Source: Lachnospiraceae bacterium (lineage in GTDB: Bacteria > Bacillota > Clostridia > Lachnospirales > Lachnospiraceae). From it: a DNA stretch of 64,000 nucleotides. The stretch is from positions 1 through 64,000 of the forward strand of contig JAKSHY010000003.1 of assembly GCA_024399135.1 (NCBI GenBank). The letters run 5' to 3'. The translations under genes were made by a program, and so were the position numbers. Shown here piece after piece: positions 42,904 to 54,578 of the stretch. The notes below the pieces were generated by a model. The model saw only the letters and a list, made by a program, of their open reading frames with translations, made no database searches and was not told the origin of the DNA. Positions within the stretch are counted from its first letter, which is position 1. The number at the start of each line of letters is the position of its first letter.

Positions 42904-44049
42904 TTAACATAACTTTTCCATTAATGTTTGCTTCAATCCGAATTCTTCGCAAAGATTCCTTGCTTGTGTTAGCGACCGTTCTTTATTTTCTTCGCTAATA
43001 TTCGCTTTTCTGGCTCTAATCATTATGTTTTTAGGTGAATATTCCAGATCAACGAATTCCAATAATTCTGTTTTGTATCCAGAATACTCGAGCATACATC
43101 CTCTTATAGCATCAGTTATCAAAGCAGCTGTTCTTTCTTTTACAATACCATATTTCGTTAATCCTGATAAATTGTCTGACTTCATTTGTTTGTTAATTTC
43201 ATGCTGACAGCAAGGCACAGATAGGATAACACCTGCTTTCCAATTGATAGCATTATAAAGAGCATAATCTGTTGCAGTGTCACAAGCGTGAAGCGTAACC
43301 ACCATATCTACTTCGAATTCTGCCTTATATCCATTGATATCTCCAACCTCGAATCTAAGATCGTTATAACCAAACTTTCTGGCAAGATTGTTACATTTAT
43401 TAATTACATCCTTTTTTAAATCCAATCCTATGATATTGGCCTTAATTTTCTTCTTTTCCACTAAATAATAATACAATACAAAGGTTAGATAGCTCTTACC
43501 ACATCCAAAATCGATAATGTTAATCTCATCCTTATTATAATTTTTCAAAACATCATCAACCAGCTCAGCAAATCTGTTAATCTGTTTAAACTTATCATAC
43601 ATAGAATTAACAACCTTATATTCTTTGGTAAATATACCAAGTTCTACGAATACAGGAATGTTTTCTCCCTCTTTTAGTATGTAGTTTTTCTCTCTGTTAT
43701 TGCCCTTTGGCATTATCTTAGCTATACTCTCCTGTTTATTAATTATACATTCACCATTCCTGTTGCTTTTAACTTCCCATGATGAAGATTTGAAGAATAC
43801 ATTTAGCTGCTTATATCCATCAATAACGGCTAATAATTCCTCTTTCAGGCTGCTTTTTTCAATATTCATATGAAAGACCTGTGTCTTCGTATATCTTTCA
43901 ATCTGAAAAACCTCAGCATTTCTTATTTCTTTAGCCGTAAATACAATTTTCTTATACGAAACGTCTTTATTTTTTACATTTGATAACACTATTTTTAAAG
44001 GGGCATTTACTATAATCTCATCAATAACATCAACAATCTTTTTTACCAT
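42904..44049 (-). CDS. SAM-dependent methyltransferase (Methyltransf_32-like)
   Basis: The 381-residue protein has a less conserved N-terminal 150 residues and a C-terminal class I methyltransferase domain. SAM-binding motif I is NIIDFGCGKSYLTFVLYYYL, with GLDLKK as motif II and VVTLHACDTATDYAL as the family signature, then SVPCCQHEINKQM. Related proteins are annotated as RNA or protein methyltransferases without a clear substrate. It is transcribed alone. Confidence 0.85.
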   Translation of the reverse strand: MVKKIVDVIDEIIVNAPLKIVLSNVKNKDVSYKKIVFTAKEIRNAEVFQIERYTKTQVFHMNIEKSSLKEELLAVIDGYKQLNVFFKSSSWEVKSNRNGECIINKQESIAKIMPKGNNREKNYILKEGENIPVFVELGIFTKEYKVVNSMYDKFKQINRFAELVDDVLKNYNKDEINIIDFGCGKSYLTFVLYYYLVEKKKIKANIIGLDLKKDVINKCNNLARKFGYNDLRFEVGDINGYKAEFEVDMVVTLHACDTATDYALYNAINWKAGVILSVPCCQHEINKQMKSDNLSGLTKYGIVKERTAALITDAIRGCMLEYSGYKTELLEFVDLEYSPKNIMIRARKANISEENKERSLTQARNLCEEFGLKQTLMEKLC

Positions 44050-44139
44050 AATACTTTATGTCAACCTCTCAATTCTTATATGATAACTAGCGTTTTTTAT
44101 CAATTATCAACTTCGTTTCTAATCCAAATAGGTATTTAT

Positions 44140-44181
44140 CAAAAATCGCCTCAAAATGTGGTTAACATAATTTGAAGCGAT
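44140..44181 (-). terminator. Intrinsic terminator after fliB
   Basis: ATCGCCTCAAA (44145-44155) pairs with TTTGAAGCGAT (44171-44181) with one mismatch, followed on the minus strand by TTTTTGAT. Confidence 0.75.
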
Positions 44182-44233
44182 CCTTATCATTTATATTACC
44201 TATATCAATTCATTTTCTTTCAATCTTGCATTT

Positions 44234-45196
44234 TTACTTGCAAAATTCATCCCAGTACTCAAGCAGTTTGTTAATATTTTCATCTGAATGCTCTACTTCT
44301 CTTGCGTACTTATATACTATTCTTAAATAATCGTCCATATCAGATGCCAGAGATGCTAGTCTGTCAGTAAATATAACTGTATACACACAAAATGCCGTCT
44401 TAGCGTATATAAAATAATCATATACAGCTCCCAAATAATAGGTATAGATCATGGATTCCAGAATATTTTCAAGCATCATTGGTGTTGCAATACTCTTCTT
44501 CTTTTCTGATTTGATATCTGGAATTTTATTAAGCACATCATTCCAATCTTCCCACAGTTTCTCAAGTTCTAACAAAATACCAGAATGCTCATCAAACTCA
44601 TCATATGGATTTAAAGACTCTATCCCCTCAATATAAGATATGTCCTCATATTTTTTTATAATATCATCCATATCAAAATATTGACCTTCATCTGCACATA
44701 GCTGAAGTTCATATGACATCTTGAGAATTATAGCCATTCGCTTATATATATCAAGATTCTGGTTCTTAAGAATTCCATACATGCATTCTCTTGAATCCTC
44801 AAGCTTACTATAGAGCATATAGTCAAAATCGTCGAAATCATCTGACATAGGCTCTTCTTCGTCATTTTCTTCAACTACATATGATGCTGGTCTTTCTTCA
44901 CATATTGTCATTCTAAGTGCTTCAGGGCAGGATAGCGAAAGACTCCACTCTCTTACTCCATCATACTCTTCCACATGTCTTGGATACATATGACAAATAT
45001 AGCATAATGATTCTTCGCCTTTTTCAAGAACCTGTGTGCATAGGCCCTTTTCATTCATTTTAGGACATTTATTGTCTACAAAAGGAAGTACATTACCTTC
45101 ATCATCTATTATCTGCCAGCCCTGACAGCAGGTATCTATACATTTATCTGCTGCACACAAAAATTTATCATAAAAATCCTGTTTTACTATTCTCAT
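44234..45196 (-). CDS. FliB-type lysine-N-methylase, Cys-rich
   Basis: The 320-residue protein has the FliB cysteine pattern: CAADKCIDTCCQGWQI, CPKMNEKGLC, LCYICHMYPRH and SLSLSCPEALR. FliB methylates surface lysines of flagellin in Salmonella, probably with an Fe-S cluster. No flagellin gene is in the window. Its start lies 3 bp after the TIR gene stop, so here it belongs to a TIR-containing operon and its target may be different. A terminator follows. Confidence 0.85.
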   Translation of the reverse strand: MRIVKQDFYDKFLCAADKCIDTCCQGWQIIDDEGNVLPFVDNKCPKMNEKGLCTQVLEKGEESLCYICHMYPRHVEEYDGVREWSLSLSCPEALRMTICEERPASYVVEENDEEEPMSDDFDDFDYMLYSKLEDSRECMYGILKNQNLDIYKRMAIILKMSYELQLCADEGQYFDMDDIIKKYEDISYIEGIESLNPYDEFDEHSGILLELEKLWEDWNDVLNKIPDIKSEKKKSIATPMMLENILESMIYTYYLGAVYDYFIYAKTAFCVYTVIFTDRLASLASDMDDYLRIVYKYAREVEHSDENINKLLEYWDEFCK

Positions 45197-45199
45197 CGG

Positions 45200-48181
45200 C
45201 TATTCACCAAGCGTTTCCTTTGCTAATTTAACAAGTTCATCCTTTGATAGAATGTGAGTCTCGATCAAAGTATTTCTATCAGAAATAATCAGTTTATCAA
45301 GCTTATCTGATGCGATAAGTCCCTTAACATCACCTATTATCTCAAGCTTATTAAGCTCACCATTGTCCGCTTTAAATATATTTCCACCATAAATGGTATA
45401 TAATGCTCCATATCCAAGATTCGGATCGTAGGTGGCTCTGATAATGTTCTCTCCAACACCATCAAAATGAACCTTTGAATCCTTATCAAGCTTACCCTCG
45501 TTAGATATTCTAATCACATCAAAGCTATTATCATAATAGGAAATAAACAGATACTCGCCACTATTATCAAAAATAATCTTCTCTATAAAAGTATAATTTT
45601 CATTAATAACGTCCGATATTTCTATATCGCTTATATTTTTAACCTTACCGAACATATCAGTATCTATTTTTCTTATTTCATACTGATCCTTCTCCACATT
45701 AGGACTAATCATGATTGTTCCATCCTGACTAAGAATTGGTCTTTTAACATTAATACATTTACTAATCTTACCAGCCTCGTAATCACAGTAGCCTAATCCT
45801 TCGTAGCTTGTGAAGTAAAATCTTTTAGCATCCGTATCGTATGCGAGCAATTCTCTAAACGATTCTCCATTAATAGTTTTAATTGTATTTAATGTATTCG
45901 CATCAAGTATATTAACACTATTCTCTGCCATGCATATCAGCATATTGTCATCGAAGAATAGTCCCTTCACATAATCTTCAGATTTTACTGTTCCTAATAA
46001 TTTCTTATTCTTAATATCTACCACTTCAATATCAGCGCCCTGGTTAACATCGTTAGAACGAACGCCTGCATACATTGATATCTCCTCATTAACTGCCTCT
46101 GTCATAAGACCAAAAGGTAATTCTTCCATAATTGTTTCGCAGTATGGAGATTTTATATTTTTGTACAAAGTAACTTCGTTGCTAGAATATGGATGTGTAA
46201 TTAAATATGGCTCTTGGGCGTTAGCAATCAAGAATTCACTTAAATTGTCCGAATTACTTTCAGTAAAGAATGTGGATATAACAGCAATTTCCTGATCCAC
46301 GCTAATATTAACCCATTCACCATTTCGAGTTAAGAAAATTACTATTCCACTACCTTTTGACATTGAAGCATAAGCATTAACGACACTTGATCCAAGTGTA
46401 TATACATGCTTAAGTTCTCCGCTCTTAGTAATTACATAAGCAAGATCGGAGCCATATGCGACCATGCTATTACCTTCTCCATTGCTTTCGACAATTCCAG
46501 AAACCCAATTATCATCAATATCTAGTTTCCATCGTACATTTCCATTATAGTCGTATGAATATACAACTGAGCTGGAATTCGTACCCAATATCGATCCTTC
46601 CAAAGCATCGTTAGCAGCAAGATATACCCCATCATCAAATACTCTGATGAATCCAATATACTTAGCTGAAACAGGAGTCTCCCAAACAACGCTTCCATCA
46701 CTAACATTTCTTAACGAAAGAACTTTTTTGCCTTCTGTTTCATATACAAGACCAAAATACTGTCCAGTTGAATCTATTTTCGAAGTTTCAATACGATTTA
46801 CATTTTTACCTTCATCAAAATACATGCTGTAAATAATCTTATCTGAATCAGCATCTATTAAAACAAACTTTTCAGCGTCAATTAATATAGCTTTATTAGA
46901 ATTAGGTACTAGTCTAATCTTAGAATCTCCAAAAGATTCTAAACTTAAAACCTCTTTGTCAGATTTATAATCATATAAAACAACTGAAGAGGAAGCATTA
47001 ATAATAATTTTACCATCCCCTATAAAAGCAAGCTCATCACTATCATACAAAGGCGTGCTTAAGAGATTCTTTCTCCATATTTTCTCTCCCTTAAGAGGAT
47101 CCCATACAATAACCTCACCAGAAAGATCACAAGTAAGCATTCTTTCGTAATCACCAGACAATACTAAAGAAGTGATGTTAGTTGACGCTCTAATAATTCT
47201 TTCTGGAGAATAATTAAATCCGGCGTCGTATGAATGTAACGCCCTGTTTAATGCATTCTCAACATCAGCAACATATGGAACTACTGAATCCTGAGTTTTA
47301 GGGAATACTTCATATGCTGTCTTAACAGCTTCCATTCTGTCTCCCTTTTCATAATACATATTGGCTGTTTGGGCCATAGCAACACCATGATTAATCAGAG
47401 CCTCCTGATACTGTTCGTTAATCTTCTGGGACTGCTTGCTGATTTCCTCAGATTGCTTAACAATCTCCTTGTTCTGCTTGGTAATCTCATCATTCTGAGA
47501 GCTGATTTTTAATGCCATCATAGAGCTTATAATTCCGAAGATTAAAAATATCAAAGAACTGGCAAGACTAATTCCCAAAATTCTTCTCATTCTCTGCTCT
47601 TTATGTCTTTGCTTTAAATCATCAAAAGACACTCCAAACATAGGAGCCGCAAGACGTAATAATTCCGTCTTTAACTTCTTCTTACGTTCCTTCTCGCTAT
47701 TACCTCTGGCATCAGCTGCCAAAGGTTCAACCTTTTCTTGAATAACACTCGTTATTCCGTTAATATCTGTAACAGTAACATCTCTTGTCAATAGTACCTC
47801 AGGAAAAGATTCTCCAGGCTCACCTTCTGCTAGCACTGCCAATATATGTTCTTTGCCCCTAAGCGAAATAAATGTATCTATTTCTTTTTGACACCATATA
47901 GAATCCTTTAACCTTGGCGAACAGATAACAATTAAATATTCTGAATCATTAAGAGCCTCTACTATTGGATCTGCCAGATTAGATGCAAGTGGGAGTTCTT
48001 CCTGGTCTCTAAAAACACGTGTTATTCTAGTTCTTGCATTGGGATCCTTTTCTAAAAGCTTTTTAGTTATATTCTTAGGCAGTCTAAAATTTTCTAACTG
48101 TCTATGTACCTGCTGTGCCACGAACTCGTCTGGCATTACATGTCTGTAGCTAATAAATGCATCATACTTATACTTTGACAT
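45200..48181 (-). CDS. TIR-domain membrane protein with coiled coil and beta-propeller
   Basis: The 993-residue protein (second of two adjacent ATGs chosen, GAGG 6 nt upstream) begins with a TIR domain: YDAFISYRH, FRDQEELPLASNLADPI, YLIVICSPRLKDSIWCQKEI. E100 in WCQKE is the position of the NADase glutamate. A single membrane helix (about 202-224) follows, then four clean heptads (EITKQNK, EIVKQSE, EISKQSQ, KINEQYQ), and a long WD40-like propeller to the C-terminus. It may sense a ligand through the propeller and cleave NAD; this is inferred. Confidence 0.88.
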   Translation of the reverse strand: MSKYKYDAFISYRHVMPDEFVAQQVHRQLENFRLPKNITKKLLEKDPNARTRITRVFRDQEELPLASNLADPIVEALNDSEYLIVICSPRLKDSIWCQKEIDTFISLRGKEHILAVLAEGEPGESFPEVLLTRDVTVTDINGITSVIQEKVEPLAADARGNSEKERKKKLKTELLRLAAPMFGVSFDDLKQRHKEQRMRRILGISLASSLIFLIFGIISSMMALKISSQNDEITKQNKEIVKQSEEISKQSQKINEQYQEALINHGVAMAQTANMYYEKGDRMEAVKTAYEVFPKTQDSVVPYVADVENALNRALHSYDAGFNYSPERIIRASTNITSLVLSGDYERMLTCDLSGEVIVWDPLKGEKIWRKNLLSTPLYDSDELAFIGDGKIIINASSSVVLYDYKSDKEVLSLESFGDSKIRLVPNSNKAILIDAEKFVLIDADSDKIIYSMYFDEGKNVNRIETSKIDSTGQYFGLVYETEGKKVLSLRNVSDGSVVWETPVSAKYIGFIRVFDDGVYLAANDALEGSILGTNSSSVVYSYDYNGNVRWKLDIDDNWVSGIVESNGEGNSMVAYGSDLAYVITKSGELKHVYTLGSSVVNAYASMSKGSGIVIFLTRNGEWVNISVDQEIAVISTFFTESNSDNLSEFLIANAQEPYLITHPYSSNEVTLYKNIKSPYCETIMEELPFGLMTEAVNEEISMYAGVRSNDVNQGADIEVVDIKNKKLLGTVKSEDYVKGLFFDDNMLICMAENSVNILDANTLNTIKTINGESFRELLAYDTDAKRFYFTSYEGLGYCDYEAGKISKCINVKRPILSQDGTIMISPNVEKDQYEIRKIDTDMFGKVKNISDIEISDVINENYTFIEKIIFDNSGEYLFISYYDNSFDVIRISNEGKLDKDSKVHFDGVGENIIRATYDPNLGYGALYTIYGGNIFKADNGELNKLEIIGDVKGLIASDKLDKLIISDRNTLIETHILSKDELVKLAKETLGE

Positions 48182-48222
48182 CATTTACCTCTTTTCCTTA
48201 CTTTCCTGAAACTATTATATGT

Positions 48223-49746
48223 TTAATCACACTTTGAATACGATTCATTGAAAATGTCATGATCTATGATATAAATATCATGTTCATCATCTGTTCTAAC
48301 GGCTATATAGTCGCCGCTCTTTCCATGCATATACTTTTCGTTATCCCACGAAGCGAAAACCTTCATTCTTTTATACATCTGTTTTGCATAAATCTTCGTT
48401 CCACCACTCGAAATACACTGCATAGCATAATCAGTTAATTTAAGTGTTTCACCTGTAGCCCTGTTCTTTATAGTCGGTCTATAATATATCTTCTGACCAT
48501 CATCATTTTCTTTATATTTTTCACCTGTAACAGTGTAAGACTTTTCAAATTTATCCTGATAGCTAGGATATACCTCTCCTCTCATACCAATCATGATAAT
48601 GGTATCATCCTTAACCTCGATATCTAAGTCTCCTTCCAAGGTTCTTACAGTAACCGGAGTACCAATAGGAAGAATATCAGAAGCTTTAACGAATCCAAAC
48701 GGAATCTTCTTCTTAACATACAATGCCATATCACTGGTATCTAATATGGTATCCTTCGCATAATATACCTCGCAGCCATCAAAATATTCATTAATTCTGG
48801 TGCTGAAGAAGGCTTCCGTATGCAATGTTGGATATTTGTCATGATAAAGTGACTTCTTGATGAATCCACCTGCCTTTTCTCTGTGTCCACCTCCGGAACC
48901 TATTCCGTCACCTATGAATGCTGCCATTTCATCTGCCATAACCTCTTTAGTACAGCTTCTGACAGAATATTTAAATCCATCAGGCCATTCATTATATACA
49001 ACACACGTATATACCTCTGCCACCTGAATAAGGAAATCGCTTATAAGACCTAAAATATTAGGATCACACTGTGCGGCCTTAATAATTGCATAATTATGCT
49101 CTTCGTTAAAAATATATTTGATAAGAGCAACACCAGCAATTTCCAACTCTTCAAGAGAAAGATTTGAATTTTTAAACATATTAATCAATGACTGATCACA
49201 TATAATATCATCTCTTAGGTCCATATCCAGTGGGTTAGATAACTCTGTCAACGAGTTAGTATCTGTGAACAATCCATAATATAATGCCGTACCCAGATTA
49301 ATGTCATCAAATGTATATGAAGCATTTTTCATCATACTCCAAACAAGTGTTGAACAGCTTCCTAGTCTTGGATTAATCTCGCACCACTCATCTTCTTTGA
49401 TTTCAAGCTGGTGATGATCTATAACCGCTATCTGATCCGCTTCAAATTTAGTAACATTACCACAGCCATACTGACAGTCTACAGTAATCAAAAGTCCTTC
49501 CAGCTTAATGTCATCCCCAGTTTTAGGAACATATTCTATTATTGAATCAATCCCCAAATTCTTAAGCATAAGCATAAGATTAGCTTTATTAATCTCACTT
49601 CTTCCAGAATAGATGAATCTTACATTCTTTCCCTGGCTTTTAAAAAAAGAATATAGTCCAAACCCTGATGCTATCGCATCTGCATCTGGATTATCATGAC
49701 ACTGTACTGTTATTTGATTAAACTGTAATAACTTGGCTAGTTGCAT
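48223..49746 (-). CDS. DHH-family phosphoesterase
   Basis: The 507-residue protein has the DHH domain with HDNPDADAIASG (17-28), TVDCQYG and VIDHHQ, and a DHHA1 domain with GSGGGHREKAGGF. The family includes c-di-AMP phosphodiesterases and nanoRNases, acting on small nucleotides with Mn2+. An extra C-terminal part of about 170 residues has no known match by eye. It lies 41 bp upstream of the TIR gene with no terminator between, so the two are probably cotranscribed. Confidence 0.88.
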   Translation of the reverse strand: MQLAKLLQFNQITVQCHDNPDADAIASGFGLYSFFKSQGKNVRFIYSGRSEINKANLMLMLKNLGIDSIIEYVPKTGDDIKLEGLLITVDCQYGCGNVTKFEADQIAVIDHHQLEIKEDEWCEINPRLGSCSTLVWSMMKNASYTFDDINLGTALYYGLFTDTNSLTELSNPLDMDLRDDIICDQSLINMFKNSNLSLEELEIAGVALIKYIFNEEHNYAIIKAAQCDPNILGLISDFLIQVAEVYTCVVYNEWPDGFKYSVRSCTKEVMADEMAAFIGDGIGSGGGHREKAGGFIKKSLYHDKYPTLHTEAFFSTRINEYFDGCEVYYAKDTILDTSDMALYVKKKIPFGFVKASDILPIGTPVTVRTLEGDLDIEVKDDTIIMIGMRGEVYPSYQDKFEKSYTVTGEKYKENDDGQKIYYRPTIKNRATGETLKLTDYAMQCISSGGTKIYAKQMYKRMKVFASWDNEKYMHGKSGDYIAVRTDDEHDIYIIDHDIFNESYSKCD

Positions 49747-49839
49747 ATTTTTTCCTCAACAAAAAGCTATAAACCTAAATAAACCCAACATTTTAATTTT
49801 ACCATAGTGCCATATAGCAAACAAGGATAATACAACCAT

Positions 49840-49871
49840 AAAAAAACTCCGCAGATATTAATCTGCGGAGT
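49840..49871 (-). terminator. Intrinsic terminator of gdhA
   Basis: ACTCCGCAGAT-atta-ATCTGCGGAGT (49846-49871) is a perfect stem, followed on the minus strand by TTTTTTT. Confidence 0.92.
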
Positions 49872-49906
49872 AAATATCAATTATTCTTTAATGCATCAAT
49901 CAGGAA

Positions 49907-51265
<1,359 letters not shown>

Positions 51266-51331
51266 TTATTTAAGTTACACTTTTGCATTACATAATTCTT
51301 GTGTACTTGTATACAATCTTAGAACAATAAT

Positions 51332-51360
51332 ATTATATATGTTGATTATATATTTGGCAA
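51332..51360 (-). promoter_or_regulatory. Promoter of gdhA
   Basis: TTGCCA (51355-51360), 17 bp, TATAAT (51332-51337) on the minus strand. The predicted leader is about 70 nt. Confidence 0.75.
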
Positions 51361-51361
51361 G

Positions 51362-51402
51362 AAAAAAATTAAGGAGATTTCAAATTTTTGAAATCTCCTT
51401 AA
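51362..51402 (-). terminator. Intrinsic terminator after the SH3 gene
   Basis: TTAAGGAGATTTCAAA and TTTGAAATCTCCTTAA form a perfect 16-bp stem (51369-51402) with a 2-nt centre, followed on the minus strand by TTTTTTT. Confidence 0.92.
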
Positions 51403-51423
51403 ATCATATTCTGGTGAACTATT

Positions 51424-52734
51424 TTAATTCTTATCTACAAACTCAGATTTAATATATCCATATTCTTTCTTATATTTAACCTTAGTCCAATCACCTGTAG
51501 TTTCAATGAAGTCAAGCTTATCTCCGGTATATACTGTTCCTAGAACCTCAGCCTTGGTATTAGGCTCTTTTCTGATTCTTACACCACTATCATTAACAGT
51601 AACCTTACCCTTAACCTCTGTGTTATTAGTAGGCTTAGCATCACTATTAGAATTATTGTTAGCTCCAGTATTAGAGTTATTATTTTCTGTATTGTTATCC
51701 TTGATTTCAACAGTGACTGTTTCAACGTCTTCTACATAATCAGAGTTAATGAATGCCTCTCCTCCATTATACTCAATCTTAGTCCAGCCATTTCCCTGCT
51801 TCTCGATTAATGTAAACTCTTCACCAGCTGATGCTGATCCTAACTTGTCGGCTCCAGTTGAGTCAGATTTTCTGATATTAACCTTTTCCTTAACTCTAAC
51901 CTTGTTAACAACAGATGTAGATGTCTGATTCTGATTATCATCTCCATTGGAAGATGCCGGTGTAGGTGATGGAGTTGGAGCCTCTTCCTTAGCCAGGATT
52001 TCACCTACTTCCTCATTAACCTTCTCCTTAAGATATGCCACGTATTCATTAACCTCAGGATTCTCTGCTAATAAATTGTTGTAATCCACCACAACCCTGT
52101 TGTTAAGTTCTACAACATCAGGCTGCACTGTTACATTACTAATATATTCATATACTGTGTCGTCATATGTTCCTTCAGTTATGAAATCATTCCCATCAGC
52201 ATCTTTTCCAGCATAATAAGTCTGAAAGCCTGCAATTGGACTCTCTAAATCCTTGAACTTAACTTTAGAAGCTACGTATGTTACATATGTATTCTCAGAA
52301 AGTCCCGGCTTGGTATATACATTAATTTCTGTATAATCTTCAATGTATTTACTAAGTTCCTTAACTCGAATTACTTCTATATCATTAAGATAACTGTTAA
52401 GCTTTGATATTGTATCAATATCACCTTCTACCTGAGCCTTATAATATGTCTTAACAATATTAGTAATCTCTGGATGAGCATTCTCTTCTAATTCATACTG
52501 AGGTGTTACTCCCATAGAATCAAGAGCTGTTCCATCACCAACAGAAGCATTCTGCTCTAATAGAGCCTGTGCCTCATCCTGTAGGCTGTCCTTTTGATTA
52601 ATTGAGACTGCTATAAGAACTGTAATTCCCACACATACTATTAACGCAATAGGCATCACAATCTTTCCATGAGCGACGACAAAGTCTTTAATATTAATAA
52701 CTTTATCCTTTAATTTTTTTAGTTTATCATTCAT
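51424..52734 (-). CDS. Membrane-anchored protein with two SH3b domains
   Basis: The 436-residue protein (start ATG 52734 chosen for AAAGGG upstream) has a membrane anchor near residues 25-48 (IVMPIALIVCVGITVLIAV), an extracellular helical region, a Pro/Thr/Asn/Gln linker, and two bacterial SH3 repeats: KVNIRKSDSTGADKLG onwards and GVRIRKEPNTKAEVLGTV onwards. Asn-rich linkers separate the domains. Such proteins usually bind peptidoglycan. tRNA-Arg lies 41 bp upstream and may share the transcript. Confidence 0.88.
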   Translation of the reverse strand: MNDKLKKLKDKVINIKDFVVAHGKIVMPIALIVCVGITVLIAVSINQKDSLQDEAQALLEQNASVGDGTALDSMGVTPQYELEENAHPEITNIVKTYYKAQVEGDIDTISKLNSYLNDIEVIRVKELSKYIEDYTEINVYTKPGLSENTYVTYVASKVKFKDLESPIAGFQTYYAGKDADGNDFITEGTYDDTVYEYISNVTVQPDVVELNNRVVVDYNNLLAENPEVNEYVAYLKEKVNEEVGEILAKEEAPTPSPTPASSNGDDNQNQTSTSVVNKVRVKEKVNIRKSDSTGADKLGSASAGEEFTLIEKQGNGWTKIEYNGGEAFINSDYVEDVETVTVEIKDNNTENNNSNTGANNNSNSDAKPTNNTEVKGKVTVNDSGVRIRKEPNTKAEVLGTVYTGDKLDFIETTGDWTKVKYKKEYGYIKSEFVDKN

Positions 52735-52774
52735 AATAACCCTTTCAATCACAAGATAACTCCTGTGGGTTTAA

Positions 52775-52846
52775 TACACCCGACAGGAATCGAACCTGCA
52801 TTAAAGGCGTCGGAGGCCTTCGTTCTATCCATTAGACTACGGGTGC
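52775..52846 (-). tRNA. tRNA-Arg (anticodon CCG)
   Basis: The 72-nt minus-strand sequence folds as a cloverleaf. The acceptor stem is GCACCCG with CGGGTGT, the anticodon stem AAGGC / GCCTT encloses CTCCGAC (anticodon CCG, reading CGG), and the T arm contains GGTTCGATTCC. The terminal CCA is not encoded. A good promoter lies 37 bp upstream. Confidence 0.95.
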
Positions 52847-52882
52847 AAAAAGTTACAAAAATGTTACAAGCACACCGTGTTT

Positions 52883-52911
52883 ATAATACCACATAGGTAT
52901 CAAAATGTCTA
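52883..52911 (-). promoter_or_regulatory. Promoter of tRNA-Arg
   Basis: TAGACA (52906-52911), 17 bp, TATTAT (52883-52888) on the minus strand, about 30 nt ahead of the mature tRNA 5' end. Confidence 0.65.
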
Positions 52912-52923
52912 GTTTCGCGATTT

Positions 52924-53805
52924 TTACGCCATCCACATAACCTCATCAAGTTCCCTGTCATAATAGTAAACAGAATCTGCCAGTACCTCTTCTTTCAACA
53001 CTTCTGTTTTATTAATACTACTTACTATCGATGCCATATCCTTGACATCACTTGCCAGATGCTCTGGAAGAACTATAAGCTCATGTATTGAGCTTGGAAG
53101 AATATAGAAGTTCCCATTCAGTTTTTCTGACACTTCCTTCATTAGTTCCTTATCAAGAATTAGCGACGCCCCGAAAAGCTTTATGCTATTACACAAAACA
53201 TACATAGGACATTCTTCTATAATATTTCGACCACAAAGATCATGTACAAGTTCATTCATCGAAAAAATCTTAGGTTCAATATCTCTTTTCATATTGTTTA
53301 CAGCAGTTTCATATAACTTCTTCTCGTCAATTTCGAAGCTTTTTAAATGAGAATTTCTAACCAGTACTGTAGCCCTTTTATCATCTTCTTTTCCATCTAC
53401 CAGATAAAAATACACTATAGCTAAGTTATGCCATCTTCTGTATGGAACATCCTGCAAAAGATCCTTATTTTTTTCTGCATTAATAACCTTGATATAAATA
53501 GAGTCCTTAGACTCCTCGAAATTGAAATAATTATAAACATATGACGTATCGTCAATTTTGGCATTTTTTAGATTATTCGCCACCTTCATAGCAAGGTAAT
53601 CAACATCATCCTCATTCATTGAAGAATCGTACATTTCATCTATGTATATAGTTGGAAATGCATTGGTATCCTTACTCTTCGCCATAATCCCGGTATATTT
53701 TACTGAATTATTCTTAGTGACCTCCTGCTCAATTATTTCGTACTCAGCCCCCATAAAAAGCTGCACCTTACACATCATCATTTTCGTAAATTTGTTAAAA
53801 TCCAT
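52924..53805 (-). CDS. DUF5688 family protein
   Basis: The 293-residue protein has the DUF5688 pattern: a helical start, VTKNNSVKYTGIMAK, FPTIYIDEMYDSSM, and the late motif FYILPSSIHELIVLP. Function of the family is unknown. It is cytoplasmic by appearance. Copies are common on Lachnospiraceae chromosomes and mobile elements; a truncated one is at 38411-38581. It lies between efp and the tRNA, after the efp terminator. Confidence 0.85.
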   Translation of the reverse strand: MDFNKFTKMMMCKVQLFMGAEYEIIEQEVTKNNSVKYTGIMAKSKDTNAFPTIYIDEMYDSSMNEDDVDYLAMKVANNLKNAKIDDTSYVYNYFNFEESKDSIYIKVINAEKNKDLLQDVPYRRWHNLAIVYFYLVDGKEDDKRATVLVRNSHLKSFEIDEKKLYETAVNNMKRDIEPKIFSMNELVHDLCGRNIIEECPMYVLCNSIKLFGASLILDKELMKEVSEKLNGNFYILPSSIHELIVLPEHLASDVKDMASIVSSINKTEVLKEEVLADSVYYYDRELDEVMWMA

Positions 53806-53875
53806 ACTTTATCCTTTCAATAATAACCATTTTTTGCAAGTCTGTGGTATTAGGATAAGTACGCGAAAAAAGCGC

Positions 53876-53909
53876 ACAAAAAAGGCAACGATGAAATCAT
53901 CGCTGCCTT
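53876..53909 (-). terminator. Intrinsic terminator of efp
   Basis: On the minus strand AAGGCAGCGATGA pairs with TCATCGTTGCCTT (one G-U pair), followed by TTTTTT. Confidence 0.9.
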
Positions 53910-53931
53910 GCAAGCTATAATCAAAAAAAGA

Positions 53932-54489
53932 TTAAACACGTGAAAGATATTCGCCAGTTCTTGTATCAATCTTAATCTTATCATTGAGCTCTACGAAAAG
54001 AGGAACCATAACCTGAGCACCTGTTTCAACGATAGCAGGCTTAGTAGCACCTGTTGCTGTATCGCCCTTGAATCCTGGCTCAGTATCTGTGATCTCCAAC
54101 TCTACGAATAATGGAGGCTCAATTGAGAAAACAGAACCGTTAAAGCTACATACCTTAACCATTTCATTTTCCTTAACGAACTTAAGAGAATCGCCAACTG
54201 TATCAGCATTTAATGCGATCTGATCATATGTTTCAACATCCATGAAGTTGAATAAATCGCCATCAGCATATAAATACTGCATATCTTTTCTATCAATACG
54301 TGCCTGTGGACATTTTTCAGTAGGTCTGAAAGTCTTCTCCACAACACCGCCACTTATAATGTTCTTAAGCTTAGTTCTAACGAATGCTGCACCCTTACCA
54401 GGCTTAACATGCTGGAACTCGATTATCTGATATACACTACCCTCTAATTCAATAGTAATACCATTTCTGAAATCACCTGCAGAAATCAT
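53932..54489 (-). CDS. efp: Elongation factor P
   Basis: The 185-residue factor relieves ribosome stalling at proline runs. It begins [17 protein letters not shown], with the modified-lysine loop [10 protein letters not shown] (K32 at the tip), and ends with the C-terminal OB domain ([15 protein letters not shown]). Length is normal. No EpmA-like modification gene is nearby, as expected in Firmicutes. AGGAGG precedes the ATG. Confidence 0.97.
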   Translation of the reverse strand: MISAGDFRNGITIELEGSVYQIIEFQHVKPGKGAAFVRTKLKNIISGGVVEKTFRPTEKCPQARIDRKDMQYLYADGDLFNFMDVETYDQIALNADTVGDSLKFVKENEMVKVCSFNGSVFSIEPPLFVELEITDTEPGFKGDTATGATKPAIVETGAQVMVPLFVELNDKIKIDTRTGEYLSRV

Positions 54490-54578
54490 AAATATATTAT
54501 CCTCCTAAATATTAAATAACATAAACCTCATTTATCTTATACTAAAATTGCCTTGATTTCAAGAAGAAATATTATACA

